NCBI GenBank assembly: GCA_001599755.1
Contig: BCHX01000001.1
Span: forward strand, 4,154,001 to 4,218,000
From: Gliomastix tumulicola
Lineage: Eukaryota > Ascomycota > Sordariomycetes > Hypocreales > Bionectriaceae
Reading direction: 5' to 3'
DNA length: 64,000 nt
Shown here: positions 10,708 to 20,812 of the stretch, in pieces
Layout: every line of letters starts with the position of its first letter
Position numbering within the stretch: the stretch's first letter is position 1
The notes under the pieces: model-generated
Told to the model about the DNA's origin: nothing
The model's database searches: none
The model's input: the letters and a program-made list of their open reading frames with translations, nothing else
Position numbers and translations under genes: made by a program

Positions 10708-11343
10708 ATGTCGAACCAGCACCCGCGCTCCTCCCGGCCTAAGCCCCCGCCTCCGGGCAAGGAGGAGGCATCCAGCACGCTCAACCTCGGCGAGTTCCAG
10801 GACGTCGACACCCTCACCCTCTCCGAGGCGGCTCTCGTTCTGAACGCGCTGGTCTCCAAGCGTCGTGCCGACAGGAAAAACATCAACGAGACCGAGTAAG
10901 GCGACCAATAAACTCCCAGGAAGGACCAAGGAATCAGGCCCTCCAGAGGGAACACAAAAGCGGGAAAGCAAGGCAGAGCAGACGCTGACTCGAGGGGTTT
11001 ACTTAGGATGCTCAGCAACACACTCACCTACCTGGACCACTTCGCCCGCTTCACACAGAAGGAGAACGTCGAGGCCGTGGAACGCCTCCTCAGCGCGCAC
11101 AAGGATCTTGAGAAGTTCGAGCGGGCACAGCTTGGTATGGGACACCTCCCTCTCTCTCTCTATCTCCCCAACAACAACATCAACCCTCTCCTCCCGGAAC
11201 TAATACCGATGGCTGCCATAGGCTCCCTCTGCTGCGAAAACGCCGACGAAGCCAAGACGCTCATCCCGTCCCTACAAGATAAAATCAAGGACGAGGACCT
11301 GCAGGAACTGCTCGACGAGATCTCCAAGCTCCAGAACCGATAG
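10708..11343 (+). CDS. RPB4: RNA polymerase II subunit Rpb4
   Basis: Three exons: 10708-10895, 11007-11134, 11222-11343, 145 residues. After a short basic/proline N-terminus, the protein reads LNLGEFQDVDTLTLSEAALV and LVSKRR, then across intron 1 LSNTLTYLDHFARFTQKENV, and across intron 2 GSLCCENADEAKTLIPSLQD. This is the Rpb4 HRDC-like fold that pairs with Rpb7 to form the polymerase II stalk. All introns are GT-AG and in frame (GA|G and G|GC splits). The C-terminal LQELLDEISKLQN helix ends the domain. Length agrees with filamentous-fungal Rpb4, which lacks the large charged insert of the yeast protein. The intron-2 acceptor at 11221 is fixed by the conserved GSLCCE. Confidence 0.92.
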
Positions 11344-12023
11344 CCCCCTCCCAACCCCCCCCCTCCTCAGGAAATTCGCCCTTGTGCACCAGTATATTTG
11401 TTTTGCATTCGTTTGCCTACCTGCTCTCTCCTCTCGAGGGAGCAGAAAGATATAAGGGGAAAAAGCCGGTTGGTTCTGGAGAATGAAATGACTTTGCTTT
11501 TTAGGAGTACGCTGGCTTAGGCGTACGGACGGATATTGGGTTTTTAACAAAAAGATACACATTCAAGGTAGTTAACACGATTCTCTATTGGGGGGAGAGA
11601 GTTTAGACAAGTACGTGAGAAGGGAACATAGTCTCTCGTCATCTCTTTTGTCTTTCTCTTCCTTGCTTTGCTTGCTTCACAATTGGTTGTCCTGCGAAAC
11701 CAACGACTCGTCAAGTGCAGTGTCAAGCTTCTTCAATATCTAGACCTGTCCATTTGATTCTTTTACGCCTATTGTCGATGATGTCCACTGGGACATCATT
11801 TGCCATTCCTCACTCGAGGCTGGCTCCCTTCCGACCTCCAGATTTTGAATCAGTGATCCTAGGTCCGCCGAAAGAAACAAGTCAAAACAGCCGGGGGTAT
11901 ATCTCACAAACGCCGTTCCGAAACCTATAAATCGCCGCCCATCTTTTTGACTGCCGGAGTAAGCGTCCAGCGTCCGACTCAAAAGCAAAAATATCAATCC
12001 ACCCTTTCTGAACCGCTCGCCTC
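11344..12023. other. Convergent 3' region between RPB4 and membrane protein gene
   Basis: 680 bp between two stop codons facing each other. No conserved reading frame or RNA structure was recognised; it should hold both 3' untranslated regions and polyadenylation sites. Confidence 0.5.
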
Positions 12024-13300
12024 TCAGCTTGAACCCATGGCCCTGTATTCGTTCCAGTGGTTTACATATCGGGGTTCGCCACTCTCGGTACCCAGCGAGT
12101 TGAGGTTCGCTCGCGGGTCTCTTGGGGCGAACTGGTCGACATGGTTTATATTCTGGCCCTCTGCGGCCGATGGTCGTGGTCGCGGGTTGGCTCCGGGACT
12201 GATAGCAGGCAATTCCACGGGAGCGACGGTCGTGGCGTCCATCTCGAACACGTGGTTTGGAGTTTGGAGAGCACCAGAAGCCTCTTCCAGGCGGTCGACA
12301 CGACCTATGCCGACAGTTAGTGACTGCGGCATTCGCCGGTTTTGAGCACTGGCGCATGAACATACCTCCAAACGGCGCGAACGGATCGTCAGCTTGAGTG
12401 CCCGTCGTGTGCGGCGTCATATGCTCGGGGAAATGCTTCTCTTCGAGATCTTGGTCCCTGTCATAGCCGCTCGGTCTCGCCGCGTCGCGATGCTCTCGGT
12501 TCTTTTGACGGCGTTTCTTCACGCCGAAACCGACCAGGATAAAAATGCCAACGATTATGAAACCGCCAACACCAATGCCGGCCACAGCAGCTGTGGGTAG
12601 ACCTGCGCCGCCGCCGTCAGCGTCAGCATCCTCCCGACCTCCATCCTCCGGTGTCTGGGCTGGTCCTCCAGCTGAAAGACTGGAACCCGGAATCGCAGAG
12701 GTGTCGAAGGTGGTGCCGGTAGGCAGTGGTGGGGGTTTATCCGTGACGATAATGGTATGCCGGGTCACCGTGACGACCTCATCGTTGGGGACAGTGACAG
12801 TCTGACCGGAGTCCGTCTTGGTTACCACGCCGTTCGTGATAGTCGACTCCTCAGTGATGATCGACTCCTCAGCGGTGGAAGTGCCCATGGTCGACAAGTC
12901 GCTCGAGTTGATGGGCCAATCTTCGGTCGAGGTGACTTTGGGCCAGAGTGTTGTCTCCTCTGTCGTGGTGGTGGATACGCCCCAAAGTCCAGTGTCTGGG
13001 GTCCAAGAACTGGAAGTGGAAAGGGGCCAGAGTCCAGTGTCCTCAGTCGTCGAGGTCGTGGTCTCTCGCGGCGAATCATCCCTTAGGGACGTAATCCTTG
13101 AGAACACGGGTACCTTGACAGTGCTCCTATCGTCGCCAGCGGTTAGCATTGAATCATATCGAATGATGACTCTCACTTCGGTAGTCGAGGCGATTGTAGA
13201 AATGCGGAGGTCTGTCGTACTCAGGCTCGACGTCATCATCATCCTCATCATCCTGTCGTTTGGCCCTGCTGATAGCAGCAGCTTCGGTTCCCAAAGCCAT
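12024..13300 (-). CDS. Ser/Thr-rich single-pass membrane protein (Mid2-like architecture)
   Basis: Best model has three exons: 13300-13221, 13126-12366, 12304-12024, about 373 residues. The N-terminus is MALGTEAAAISRAKRQ followed by an acidic DDEDDDD run. A long Ser/Thr-rich, probably O-glycosylated segment follows (TTTSTTEDTGLW-type repeats, VTVTRHTIIVTD). A single membrane helix near residues 190-215 (AVAGIGVGGFIIVGIFILVG) precedes a KKRRQK stop-transfer and a cytoplasmic tail. This is the layout of fungal wall-stress sensors such as Mid2/Wsc, though no cysteine-rich head is present. Intron 1 has a GTACGA donor, a GCTAACC branch site ~20 nt before a TAG acceptor, and joins the acidic frame to the Thr-rich frame. 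The alternative start at 13251 (a run of Met codons) looks like the shadow of the Asp run. No classical signal peptide is visible. Confidence 0.7.
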
Positions 13301-14580
13301 CGTGAATCACTCGCCTGCTGACGATGCGTTCGTGATTGATTAATTGATTGATCAGGTGCAAGAAGCGAGGGGCATCACTTCTTCAGAGGCGATGCAGTGG
13401 CGTGATCAAGTGTTTGTTGAACGCGTGCGTGGGTCCGGAGGCATGAAAAGCGAAGGTGTTAGGATGATGCCTCCGTTGTCTGTGATTCAGGTGTGCGAAA
13501 TTTGCCGCTTCTTCTCTTCTTTTGGAGGGGCACCTCTCACAGCTTTTTCACATTACTCTCAGAACTCCCACAACCTCAGCATCCACCTCAGACAGGAAAT
13601 GGCAAGAGGCGGACATGCGAGCGTAGGAGAAAGAGAGAGAATTGATGCCGGGAGGAACGGTGCGGAGGAGTGGAAAAGGGCAATTAGGGCGAAGGGGGAG
13701 TGGTGTCGTGACGAAGAAGGACTGTGTTCAAGGTCAGGTTTTGTTTGCTTCGCACGTTGCAGAGGGGGAGGAAGTCGAGGTGCGGCCTGCGAAAAGGAAT
13801 GGAACAATGTGACTCCCGGCTGCCCGGGCTGCCTCAATGACGTTTTGCCCGTTTTGTGCGCGAGTGACCAACTGTAAGTCGCGTTGCAGTGGGCGGTGTG
13901 CACCTGAGTCCCCTATCTTGGGCTCTTAGTGGCAACAATAGCAGCTCGACCCTGTAGCAGCTTCTACAATAGAGGGCCTCACAGGCAGACAATTGGTCAG
14001 GAGCGAAAATGGTCTTGAAGCGCACCTTCCCAACATTACGAAACACGTCTTATCACTGAAAGGAAGGAGCCACATCGAGCAACGTTGCGCCTTCCTGCTC
14101 AAACAATCGAGTCGAGATCCAGCACAGCCACAAGATGTGTATTAACGGCTTTGCATTTTTGTCCTACATACTATTAGTACTACTATCTTGACATGGCACC
14201 TCAAGACAGGGAGTCATAGCTTTGAGATACCGCTTTGAGATTGGCGGATTCGTGAACCTGCTGTTCTGGTAATCTTCAGTTGATGCTGGCACCGAGACTG
14301 AAACGTGTGATGGGCGCAGCACGTGTGAAACTTACGCCCAAGAAAGAGTGTTGCACAGCCAAACAGTGCACCATTCGCTTCCTTTACTAAGTAGTATGCA
14401 AGCAAAACGGGAAAGATACGGGAGTTCCCCGCGCGAGGCGAGTGTCATTTCACTGCTACAACTGGTATAGGATCTTTGGATACGGGCATCAGACAGGACT
14501 CCAGGAGTGACAAAGACACGCATGTCCGCTTTTGATTGAATCCCGAAACGCCATACACCGAGAACCAAGATATCGTCTCT
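13301..14580. other. Intergenic, nothing recognised
   Basis: 1.28 kb between the membrane-protein start and the PUF6 stop. Several open frames exceed 100 codons, but none shows family motifs, codon bias or splice-consistent structure. The left part should carry the promoter of the membrane protein; a TTGATTAATTGATTGATCA-like AT-rich patch lies at 13330-13352. Confidence 0.5.
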
Positions 14581-16719
14581 TTAAATGGCTTCTAATAAGA
14601 TCTTACTCCCCATATTCCCCACGGGCTTCTCCTTCTTCTCCTTCTTCCCCTTCTTGCCGCCCTTGGATTCCTGGTCTTCTGTCTCCTTGGCCTGCTTTTG
14701 CTCCGGGGTCGCTTCCGTGGCAGCCTTTTCGAGTAGCTTCTTGTTCTTCTTCAAGACCTTTTTCAACTCGCCCGCGTCCTCAAAGTCTTCTGACTCGACA
14801 AGACTGACAATGACGAATGATCCGGGACCTGTAGCCCAATCCACAACGTGATCTTTGATCACGGGATACAGGATGTTTGAGAAGTTCAACGGCGGGTCCA
14901 CGGCAATAACCTTGCCTGCCTCCTTGTCGTACCGACCTCCTTGGATCAGCGACTTGAGCATCCGAGGGCCAAACAGTGTCTTAGACACGTGAACTTTGCT
15001 GTGCGCTGTGCCTTCCTCGTTGGACTCCTCGTTCGGGTCGCCACCGGCAGATTCCGCAATCGCTTGCAGCGCTGCAGTCTTGTCACCGACGCCGTACAGG
15101 AGCACGCTGGACACAAACTGGCACCCGAATCCCGTAGCTGTCAGCTCCGTGGGCGCGGCTGCTACGACCTTGAGGAGGCTTGGTGACAGCGCGCCGATGA
15201 GCTCGTTCCGACGGACATCGGGATTCTTCTTACTCGTCGTCTTTCGGATCTCGTGCACTTCTGCGAGGACATCGAGCGTATGCGACTCGCGGCCAGACGG
15301 GAATATCGACTTCGAGGCGCCCTCGAGAAGATAGAGGAACGTTAACCTGCCGTAGGCGTTGTTGACGGCACCAATGACGTTCTCTTGCGTTGCCTCGTCG
15401 CCCTCCCCGAGGAGTTCCGGGAAGATGGCCTTGGAAGTCAGCTTTGTGTCGTCAATCACGTCGTAAGCTGTAAGGATGACAAGGTGGGCATGAACGTCGC
15501 CCGCCATCATTAGAACAGTCTCCTTGTATGCCTTCATCAATAGCTTACGGTCCTTCGCGGTACCATGCGCTAAGAGGAGGCTCACAAGCCTCGATCCGGA
15601 CCGTGTGAAAGCCAGGTTCTTGAGGAGATCCACCTGATCCTCATCTTTGACGATATCTGAGAATTGCGTGAACTCTTCTGTCTCGGGCTGTGTGGATAGG
15701 TAGTATTGGAGCATGGCGTCGTGAAGCATCGTGAATCCCGTCATCTTCTTCTGCACCAACGAGTTGATCATGTCGAAGAGACTCTTCATAATGGGCCCTC
15801 TCTTGCTCGGCTCATCTTGGAGAATCTGCTTCAGGTCGGCCGTCGGGTTTGCATCCTTGGTTTTGGCCATCTCCCGGATAGCGAACTCGGGCCCGTACCA
15901 CTCCCGCAGTAGCAGCGCCTTCTGCTCCTTGGTAGCGACCGTTCGGTAGATATCGTCGAGGATCCAGGACGCCTCGGGGTGGTTGATCATCTTGCGGACC
16001 TTGCCGTAGAACTCGGGAATGACGATGTCCCGGATCTCCTCATCGCCCTGGACCAGCAGCTTCCCGATGAGGAACTTGGCGTATCGCGACTCGGCGAGTT
16101 GAGCGTACGAGCCCTGCAGTTCGTGGGCGATCTGCTTCCTCCGCACCGGCGTCGAGTACTTGAGTGCCGTCTGCACGGCTCGGACAGCGTCATGCTTCAG
16201 GACAAAGTCCCGCATGCGACCCGTGATGATGTCGAACAGCTCGTCGACCAGCTTCTGTCGCTCTTCCTTGGGCACGCTGGACCTGATGCGCAGCTTCTCC
16301 CAGATCTTCTTGGTCCGATGGACTTCGTCGGCGAGGGGCTTGGCGGCCTTGCGCTCCAGGGCCAACTGCTTCTGCGCGGCATGCGCTTCGCGGGATGTCT
16401 GACCTGACTCTGGAAAGGGAGAAAGTTAGCGACGGTAGGAATTGGTCGCTCGGTGTCACAACTAACCTTTCTCGAACGTCTTGCCGGACTTCTTATCGGA
16501 AGGCTTCTTTGACTTGGCCGGGGCCGTATCGACCTTGACACCGCCATCCTCCGAGTCTGAGGACATGTCCTCGTCCGAGTCGTCGTCGTGCTGGACCGGG
16601 ACAGGCTTCGCCGCCTTGGGAGTCTCGGTGCGGGCCTTCTTGACCTTCTCGAAAGACTTCCCCTTGACGGCGCCAGAGGCCTTCCTCTTCTTGTCGAAAC
16701 TCGCGCTGTTGGCCGCCAT
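14581..16719 (-). CDS. PUF6: Pumilio-homology protein Puf6 (60S biogenesis / mRNA regulator)
   Basis: Two exons, 16719-16467 and 16409-14581, 693 residues. The first ~85 residues are Lys/Ser/Asp-rich with acidic DDDSDEDMSSDSEDG, typical of a nucleolar protein. The Puf-A/Puf6 repeat region follows (LVDELFDIITGRMRDFVLKH, ESRYAKFLIGKLLVQGD, NHPEASWILDDIYRT), then the CPL domain (FTRSGSRLVSLLLAHGTAKD and MMAGDVHAHLVILTAYDVID). A Lys-rich tail ends the protein. Puf6 binds pre-60S particles and, in yeast, represses ASH1 mRNA. The splice joins FEK to ESGQTSREAHAAQKQLALER in frame, and the intron contains a GCTAAC branch site. It is divergent from GIR2, which is also ribosome-linked. Confidence 0.93.
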
Positions 16720-17126
16720 TTCGACTTCAATTGTTCGTTTCGTACTGCGAGAGTGTGTATATGCGCAGCCACGCAGAAAAGTCTGGACGTTGAAAATAAA
16801 AAAAATTGGAGAGATCCAAAAATTCTTGGTATTGCCGGGCGGTGAAGACTGCGCTAAACTGTTTACAGCTGCAGAAAAATGCCCCGCCAGCCGATAGAGG
16901 GACACGGCAAGAACCCCACCTTCTTGATTCAAGACTTCAGACAGTGTAGAAGTCGACTCATCAGATCTCTCGCTTTGAACATTGTCGCTCATTATCTGGA
17001 CGTATTCCCATTCGTTTAGCGACCAGGATTCTACCCGTCTTGTTTGCTCCTCACCAGACTTTGAGTCTTCGCTCATTCTCCCCCTCCCCGCCTCGCTTTA
17101 AGCACGGCTTGTCAGACAGAGCCAAG
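16720..17126. promoter_or_regulatory. Divergent promoter PUF6 / GIR2
   Basis: 407 bp shared between the two start codons. Contains an AT-rich stretch (run of A at 16796-16804) and a CT-rich segment just before GIR2. An open minus-strand frame runs from PUF6 exon 1 to 17076, but PUF6 has a better start at 16719, and the upstream residues are unconserved in character. Confidence 0.5.
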
Positions 17127-17888
17127 ATGGGTCGAGAAGAGCAGGTTGAGGAGCGCGAGGTGCTCGAGTCCATCTTTCCAGAGGAAATCACAGGTAGGAT
17201 GATTCCATTCCATTCTACTAGACATAAATGGGCGTTCTCCGGCTGACGTAACCCCCGACTAGACATCTCAGAGAATGAGTTCAAAGTGGCAGTGGTACTG
17301 GACGTCCTAGGTGAAGAGGATAGCGAAGAGCCGCTCACCTTCTTCCTCCATGTCAAGTACCCAGACGACTACCCAGATGTGGCGCCTCACCTCGAGATTC
17401 ACGCCTCGCCCAACGCAGCACCACACCCGCAGTTCAACACCGCCGACGACAGGGAGCAGCTGCTGGCGGGCATCGCGGAGACGGTGCAGGAGAACCTAGG
17501 CATCGCCATGGTCTTCACGCTGTACTCGGCGCTCAAAGAGGCCGCCGAGCAGCTCATCCAGGACCGGAAGGCCAGCGCGGACCGGGAGCGTGAGGAGGTG
17601 GCGCGGGCGGCTGAGCGCGAGGAGAACAAGAAGTTCCAGGGGACGCCTGTGACGCCAGAGACGTTCCTCAAGTGGCGGGAAGACTTCCTGAAAGAGATGG
17701 AGGAGATCCGGATCAAGGAGGAAGAGGAGCGTCTCGCAGAGTTGAAGAAGGCTAGGGGGCCGAAGGAGCCTGTTAAGCTGACAGGGAGGCAGCTCTGGGA
17801 GAGGGGTCTGGCTGGCAAGGGCGATGAGGGTGAGGAGGAGGAGGGGGATGATCTGCCAGAGGTAGAAAAGCTCAAAGTTGAGGCATGA
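17127..17888 (+). CDS. GIR2: RWD-domain protein Gir2 (Gcn1/Rbg2 partner)
   Basis: Two exons, 17127-17193 and 17263-17888, 230 residues. The RWD domain spans residues ~5-115: EEREVLESIFPEEIT, joined to DISENEFKVAVVLDVLGEED, then LTFFLHVKYPDDYPDVAPHL with the YPxxxP signature of the fold. A charged helical segment (REREEVARAAEREENKKFQ) and the DFRP-like tail FLKWREDFLKEMEEIR, then GRQLWERGLAGKG, end the protein. Gir2/RWDD1 binds Gcn1 and the GTPase Rbg2, linking translating ribosomes to Gcn2 signalling. The intron ends CCCCCGACTAG. An internal Met at 17286 is not the start because it would remove half the RWD domain. Confidence 0.88.
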
Positions 17889-18203
17889 TTGGGTCTCTAT
17901 CTATACCTGATTCGCACGGCGTTATAGAGATGGGATTTGGATATGAAATCATCGCCCAAAAAATCAACCTCAAACGCACATTGAGTGATGGGATCACAAT
18001 TCTTCATCTTACCCCCTCCAGCATTTATAAACCAACCACGTAGTCAAAGAAATACTTGACCTATAGAACCACACAACTCGGGTGTGTATGTGGCTCAAGC
18101 TTTTCTTCAGCTACGTGCCAACATGGCGATCTACCCAGATATCTTCTATATATATCATCCTTACAAAGCGCCGTCAGATTCATCCGCATCATAACATAGT
18201 CGT
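17889..18203. other. Convergent 3' region GIR2 / ACL4
   Basis: 315 bp between converging stop codons. AT-rich relative to the genes, with several potential poly(A) signals near 17940-18040. No further feature. Confidence 0.5.
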
Positions 18204-19343
18204 CTAACCCTGCATCTCCTCATCCTCGTCAGAGTCGTTGTCGCTGCCGTCGTCCCATTCCTCATCCTCCCCTTCTGCCGGCTCTCCTAGAACCTTGTTG
18301 ATGCTCTCCCGTAGCTCCACTGCATGCTGTCCTAACCTCTCATCCTCGTACTCCTGAACCTCGAACAGCTTGAGGCATCTCGTCAGCCATTTCCTTGCCG
18401 ACCGCCACGTCTCCTTCCATTCCTCTTCCTCTGCGCCGTTGCTCTGCTTCTCTGATGACCCCTTGGCATCCCGAACTTTCTCCCCCGTGTTGTAGAGACA
18501 CCAGCCGCCGAGATACCACGCCTCAACGCTCTGATCATCGTCGGTGACTAGTCGGTGCAGCACACCCAGGGCATCCTCCTCCAGCGAAACCTCCAGCAGC
18601 AGCCTGACGAGACTGATACGGGTCGGGAACTCAGGAATCGCTGGGTGGGATGCAGGGAGGTCCTTCCACAGCTCGAGACTCTGCTTCAGCGCCTGGCGGG
18701 CCTCATCAGTGCGCTCCTGCGATATCCTGACGTTGGCCACCGTCTGCCACGTCTCGGGCGACTTGGGCGCGATCATCATCGCCTCGGTGATGAGCGCATC
18801 GCAGCGCTGCTCGGCGTCGTCCTCCCACGACAGATCCGTCATGTACACCTCCGCCACGGCGCACAGCACGCCGCCAAGCTTGTCCTGCTTCTCCTCCAGC
18901 GCCTCCTGCTGCTCCGGCGTCCGCGGGTCGACCTCGGTCAGCGCCTGGATCTGCGTCCGCAGCGCCGCCGCCCCGCGCTCGAACCACCGGACGCTGTCCT
19001 GCCCGCCCTCGTCGCTCAGCTGCGCGAGGAACATGAACTTGTCTGGCCCGCCGCCGACCTTCTCGTCCACGGCGCCGTCCTCGTCCAGCGAGACGGCCCT
19101 GCCGAAGAGCTCGCGCGCCTCGTCGACCTCGCCGGCCTCGAGGTAGAGGATGCCGAGGAGGTTGAGGGCGCGCAGCTCGAAGTCGCCGCCGTCGCCCGTC
19201 GTCTCGAGGGCCTGTGTGGCGAGCGCGATGGCCTCGTCTAGGTTGCCGACCTGGAGCTGAGTCTCTGCGTCGGCGAGCAGGCCTGCGACGCCCTGGCTCT
19301 TCTCATTCTTGTCCTTCTTGCTCGGTGGCCTGCTTGGCGCCAT
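18204..19343 (-). CDS. ACL4: TPR assembly chaperone of ribosomal protein L4 (Acl4-like)
   Basis: Single exon, 379 residues. After a basic KKDKNEK start come tetratricopeptide repeats: ADAETQLQVGNLDEAIALAT, ALNLLGILYLEAGEVDEARE, PETWQTVANVRISQERTDEA and AWYLGGWCLYNTGEK. The C-terminus is a strongly acidic tail (EDEEWDDGSDNDSDEDEE). Size, TPR solenoid and acidic tail match yeast Acl4, the dedicated chaperone that captures nascent uL4 (Rpl4) and escorts it to the nucleus for 60S assembly. The assignment rests on overall architecture and remembered family sequence, so a more distant TPR protein is possible. It is divergent from RIB5. Confidence 0.75.
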   Translation of the reverse strand: MAPSRPPSKKDKNEKSQGVAGLLADAETQLQVGNLDEAIALATQALETTGDGGDFELRALNLLGILYLEAGEVDEARELFGRAVSLDEDGAVDEKVGGGPDKFMFLAQLSDEGGQDSVRWFERGAAALRTQIQALTEVDPRTPEQQEALEEKQDKLGGVLCAVAEVYMTDLSWEDDAEQRCDALITEAMMIAPKSPETWQTVANVRISQERTDEARQALKQSLELWKDLPASHPAIPEFPTRISLVRLLLEVSLEEDALGVLHRLVTDDDQSVEAWYLGGWCLYNTGEKVRDAKGSSEKQSNGAEEEEWKETWRSARKWLTRCLKLFEVQEYEDERLGQHAVELRESINKVLGEPAEGEDEEWDDGSDNDSDEDEEMQG

Positions 19344-19863
19344 TGTAGATATGTGAGTATTGTGTCCAAGATGTGGTGTTGTTTGTATTTCTTTGGGAAA
19401 TTGGCGAAGGATCTTGCGATGACGATGGAAGGCGGTTCTCAGAATTGGAAATAGGTGATAAGTGTTGATTCAAAATCTCAGTGAAGATCCGGTTGGGCAT
19501 GGTTCTTCAGTCTGCACCTCATTGAAAAATTTAGGTGGAGTGAGGTCTATCGATAAGCCCCTCCTCAACGGAGCCGTTAGGAGTGGATCATAAGCTGACA
19601 TAAACGCCCAACTCCCCGGTGCTGTCTCAAGCGTGCAAATAGCCCTCTTCTTTCTGTCACCATTTTGCCGCCATTGGAGGGGCAAGTCCGGACTCGCGAG
19701 ACCTCAAGTGAGTTTGTCATCCGTGAATGTGACTTATACGTCCCGACCGTTTCCTCACTCAACCAACGCCTGAAGCATCGAAAAGGTTCATTACCTTCAT
19801 CCTACATCAGCCGAACCGTAACCGCTTGTTCAGGGCCTGGAACTAGGTCTATCCTCCACCACC
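19344..19863. promoter_or_regulatory. Divergent promoter ACL4 / RIB5
   Basis: 520 bp between divergent start codons. No open frame with family character. No conserved structure of the kind seen in an FMN riboswitch was recognised upstream of RIB5. Confidence 0.45.
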
Positions 19864-20637
19864 ATGTTCACAGGTATCGTCGAGGACGTCGGGAGTATGT
19901 TACTCACCTTTATTCACTTCTCACTTCTCACCTCTCACCTCTTCCACGAGAAACACCAGTACTAACTCCTCCCAGCCGTCACCGAAATCAATAACAATGA
20001 CGAGACGGGCGGCACCTCCATGACCATCACCATCCCCCAGGGCTCCCCGCTCCTCCAGGACTGCCACGACGGCGACTCCATCTCCGTCAACGGCTGCTGC
20101 CTCACCGTCACCTCCTTCACCGCCACGCGCTTCACCATCGGCGTCGCCCCGGAGACCCTGCGCGTCACGAACCTCGGCGACCTGTCCGAGCAGTCGCGTG
20201 TCAACCTCGAGCGCGCCGTCCGCGCCGACACGCGCATGGGCGGGCACTTCGTCCAGGGCCACGTCGACACCACGGCCGAGATCATCCGCGCCGCGCCCGA
20301 CGGGAACGCGCTGACGCTGCGCTTCCAGCCCAAGGACCGGAGCCTGCTGCGGTACGTCGTGTACAAGGGCTTCATCGCCATCGACGGGACGAGCTTGACT
20401 GTGACCAAGGTGGACGATGTAGAGGGGTGGTGGGAGGTGATGCTCATCGCGTACACGCAGGAGAAGGTCATTCTCTCGCAGAAGAAGGAGGGCGAGAGCG
20501 TCAACATCGAGGTCGACATGATGGCCAAGTATGCCGAGAAGTCGTTGGCTGGGCTTCTGGGTGCTGCTGACGGCTCGGCCTCGATCCCCCTGCTCGAGAA
20601 GATGGTCAAGCGCATCATCAGTGAGCAGGGTTCATAA
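19864..20637 (+). CDS. RIB5: Riboflavin synthase alpha chain
   Basis: Two exons, 19864-19894 (only 31 nt) and 19976-20637, 230 residues. Exon 1 gives the classical N-terminus MFTGIVEDVG, and exon 2 continues with TVTEINNN. Two lumazine-binding repeats are visible: DSISVNGCCLTVTSFTATRF with NLERAVRADTRMGGHFVQGH in the first, and GFIAIDGTSLTVTKVDDVEG in the second. The enzyme dismutates two 6,7-dimethyl-8-ribityllumazine molecules to riboflavin, the last step of the pathway, as a homotrimer. Residues SVNGCCLT and GGHFVQGHVD are the usual active-site signatures. The length is normal. The tiny first exon is required for the start, since the internal Met (near 20020) would remove the first strand. 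Confidence 0.95.
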
Positions 20638-20812
20638 GCAATGTCTGTCTTGAAGAGATAAAACGACTATCTGATGTATATATAAGGCGAAAAAAATCAC
20701 TGCTCAACCAAACCCGACGTTTCCGGCGGCCACAACTAGTAAATGGGGTATCATCGTCAAAGATATGTCAAACCAACGCCGCTGCTCCAAACCTGACCTG
20801 AACAGTTTATCT

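Noticed and set aside
13154..13300. 48-residue stand-alone ORF overlapping the membrane-protein start
   Set aside because: Better explained as exon 1 read through the intron; retained only as a possible uORF in unspliced RNA.
13344..13877. 177-codon plus-strand ORF in the gap before PUF6
   Set aside because: No recognisable domain or codon bias, and no splice-consistent extension; likely chance.
19344..19863. Possible FMN-type riboswitch upstream of RIB5
   Set aside because: No RFN-element-like conserved blocks could be found by eye, and fungi are not known to use this switch.
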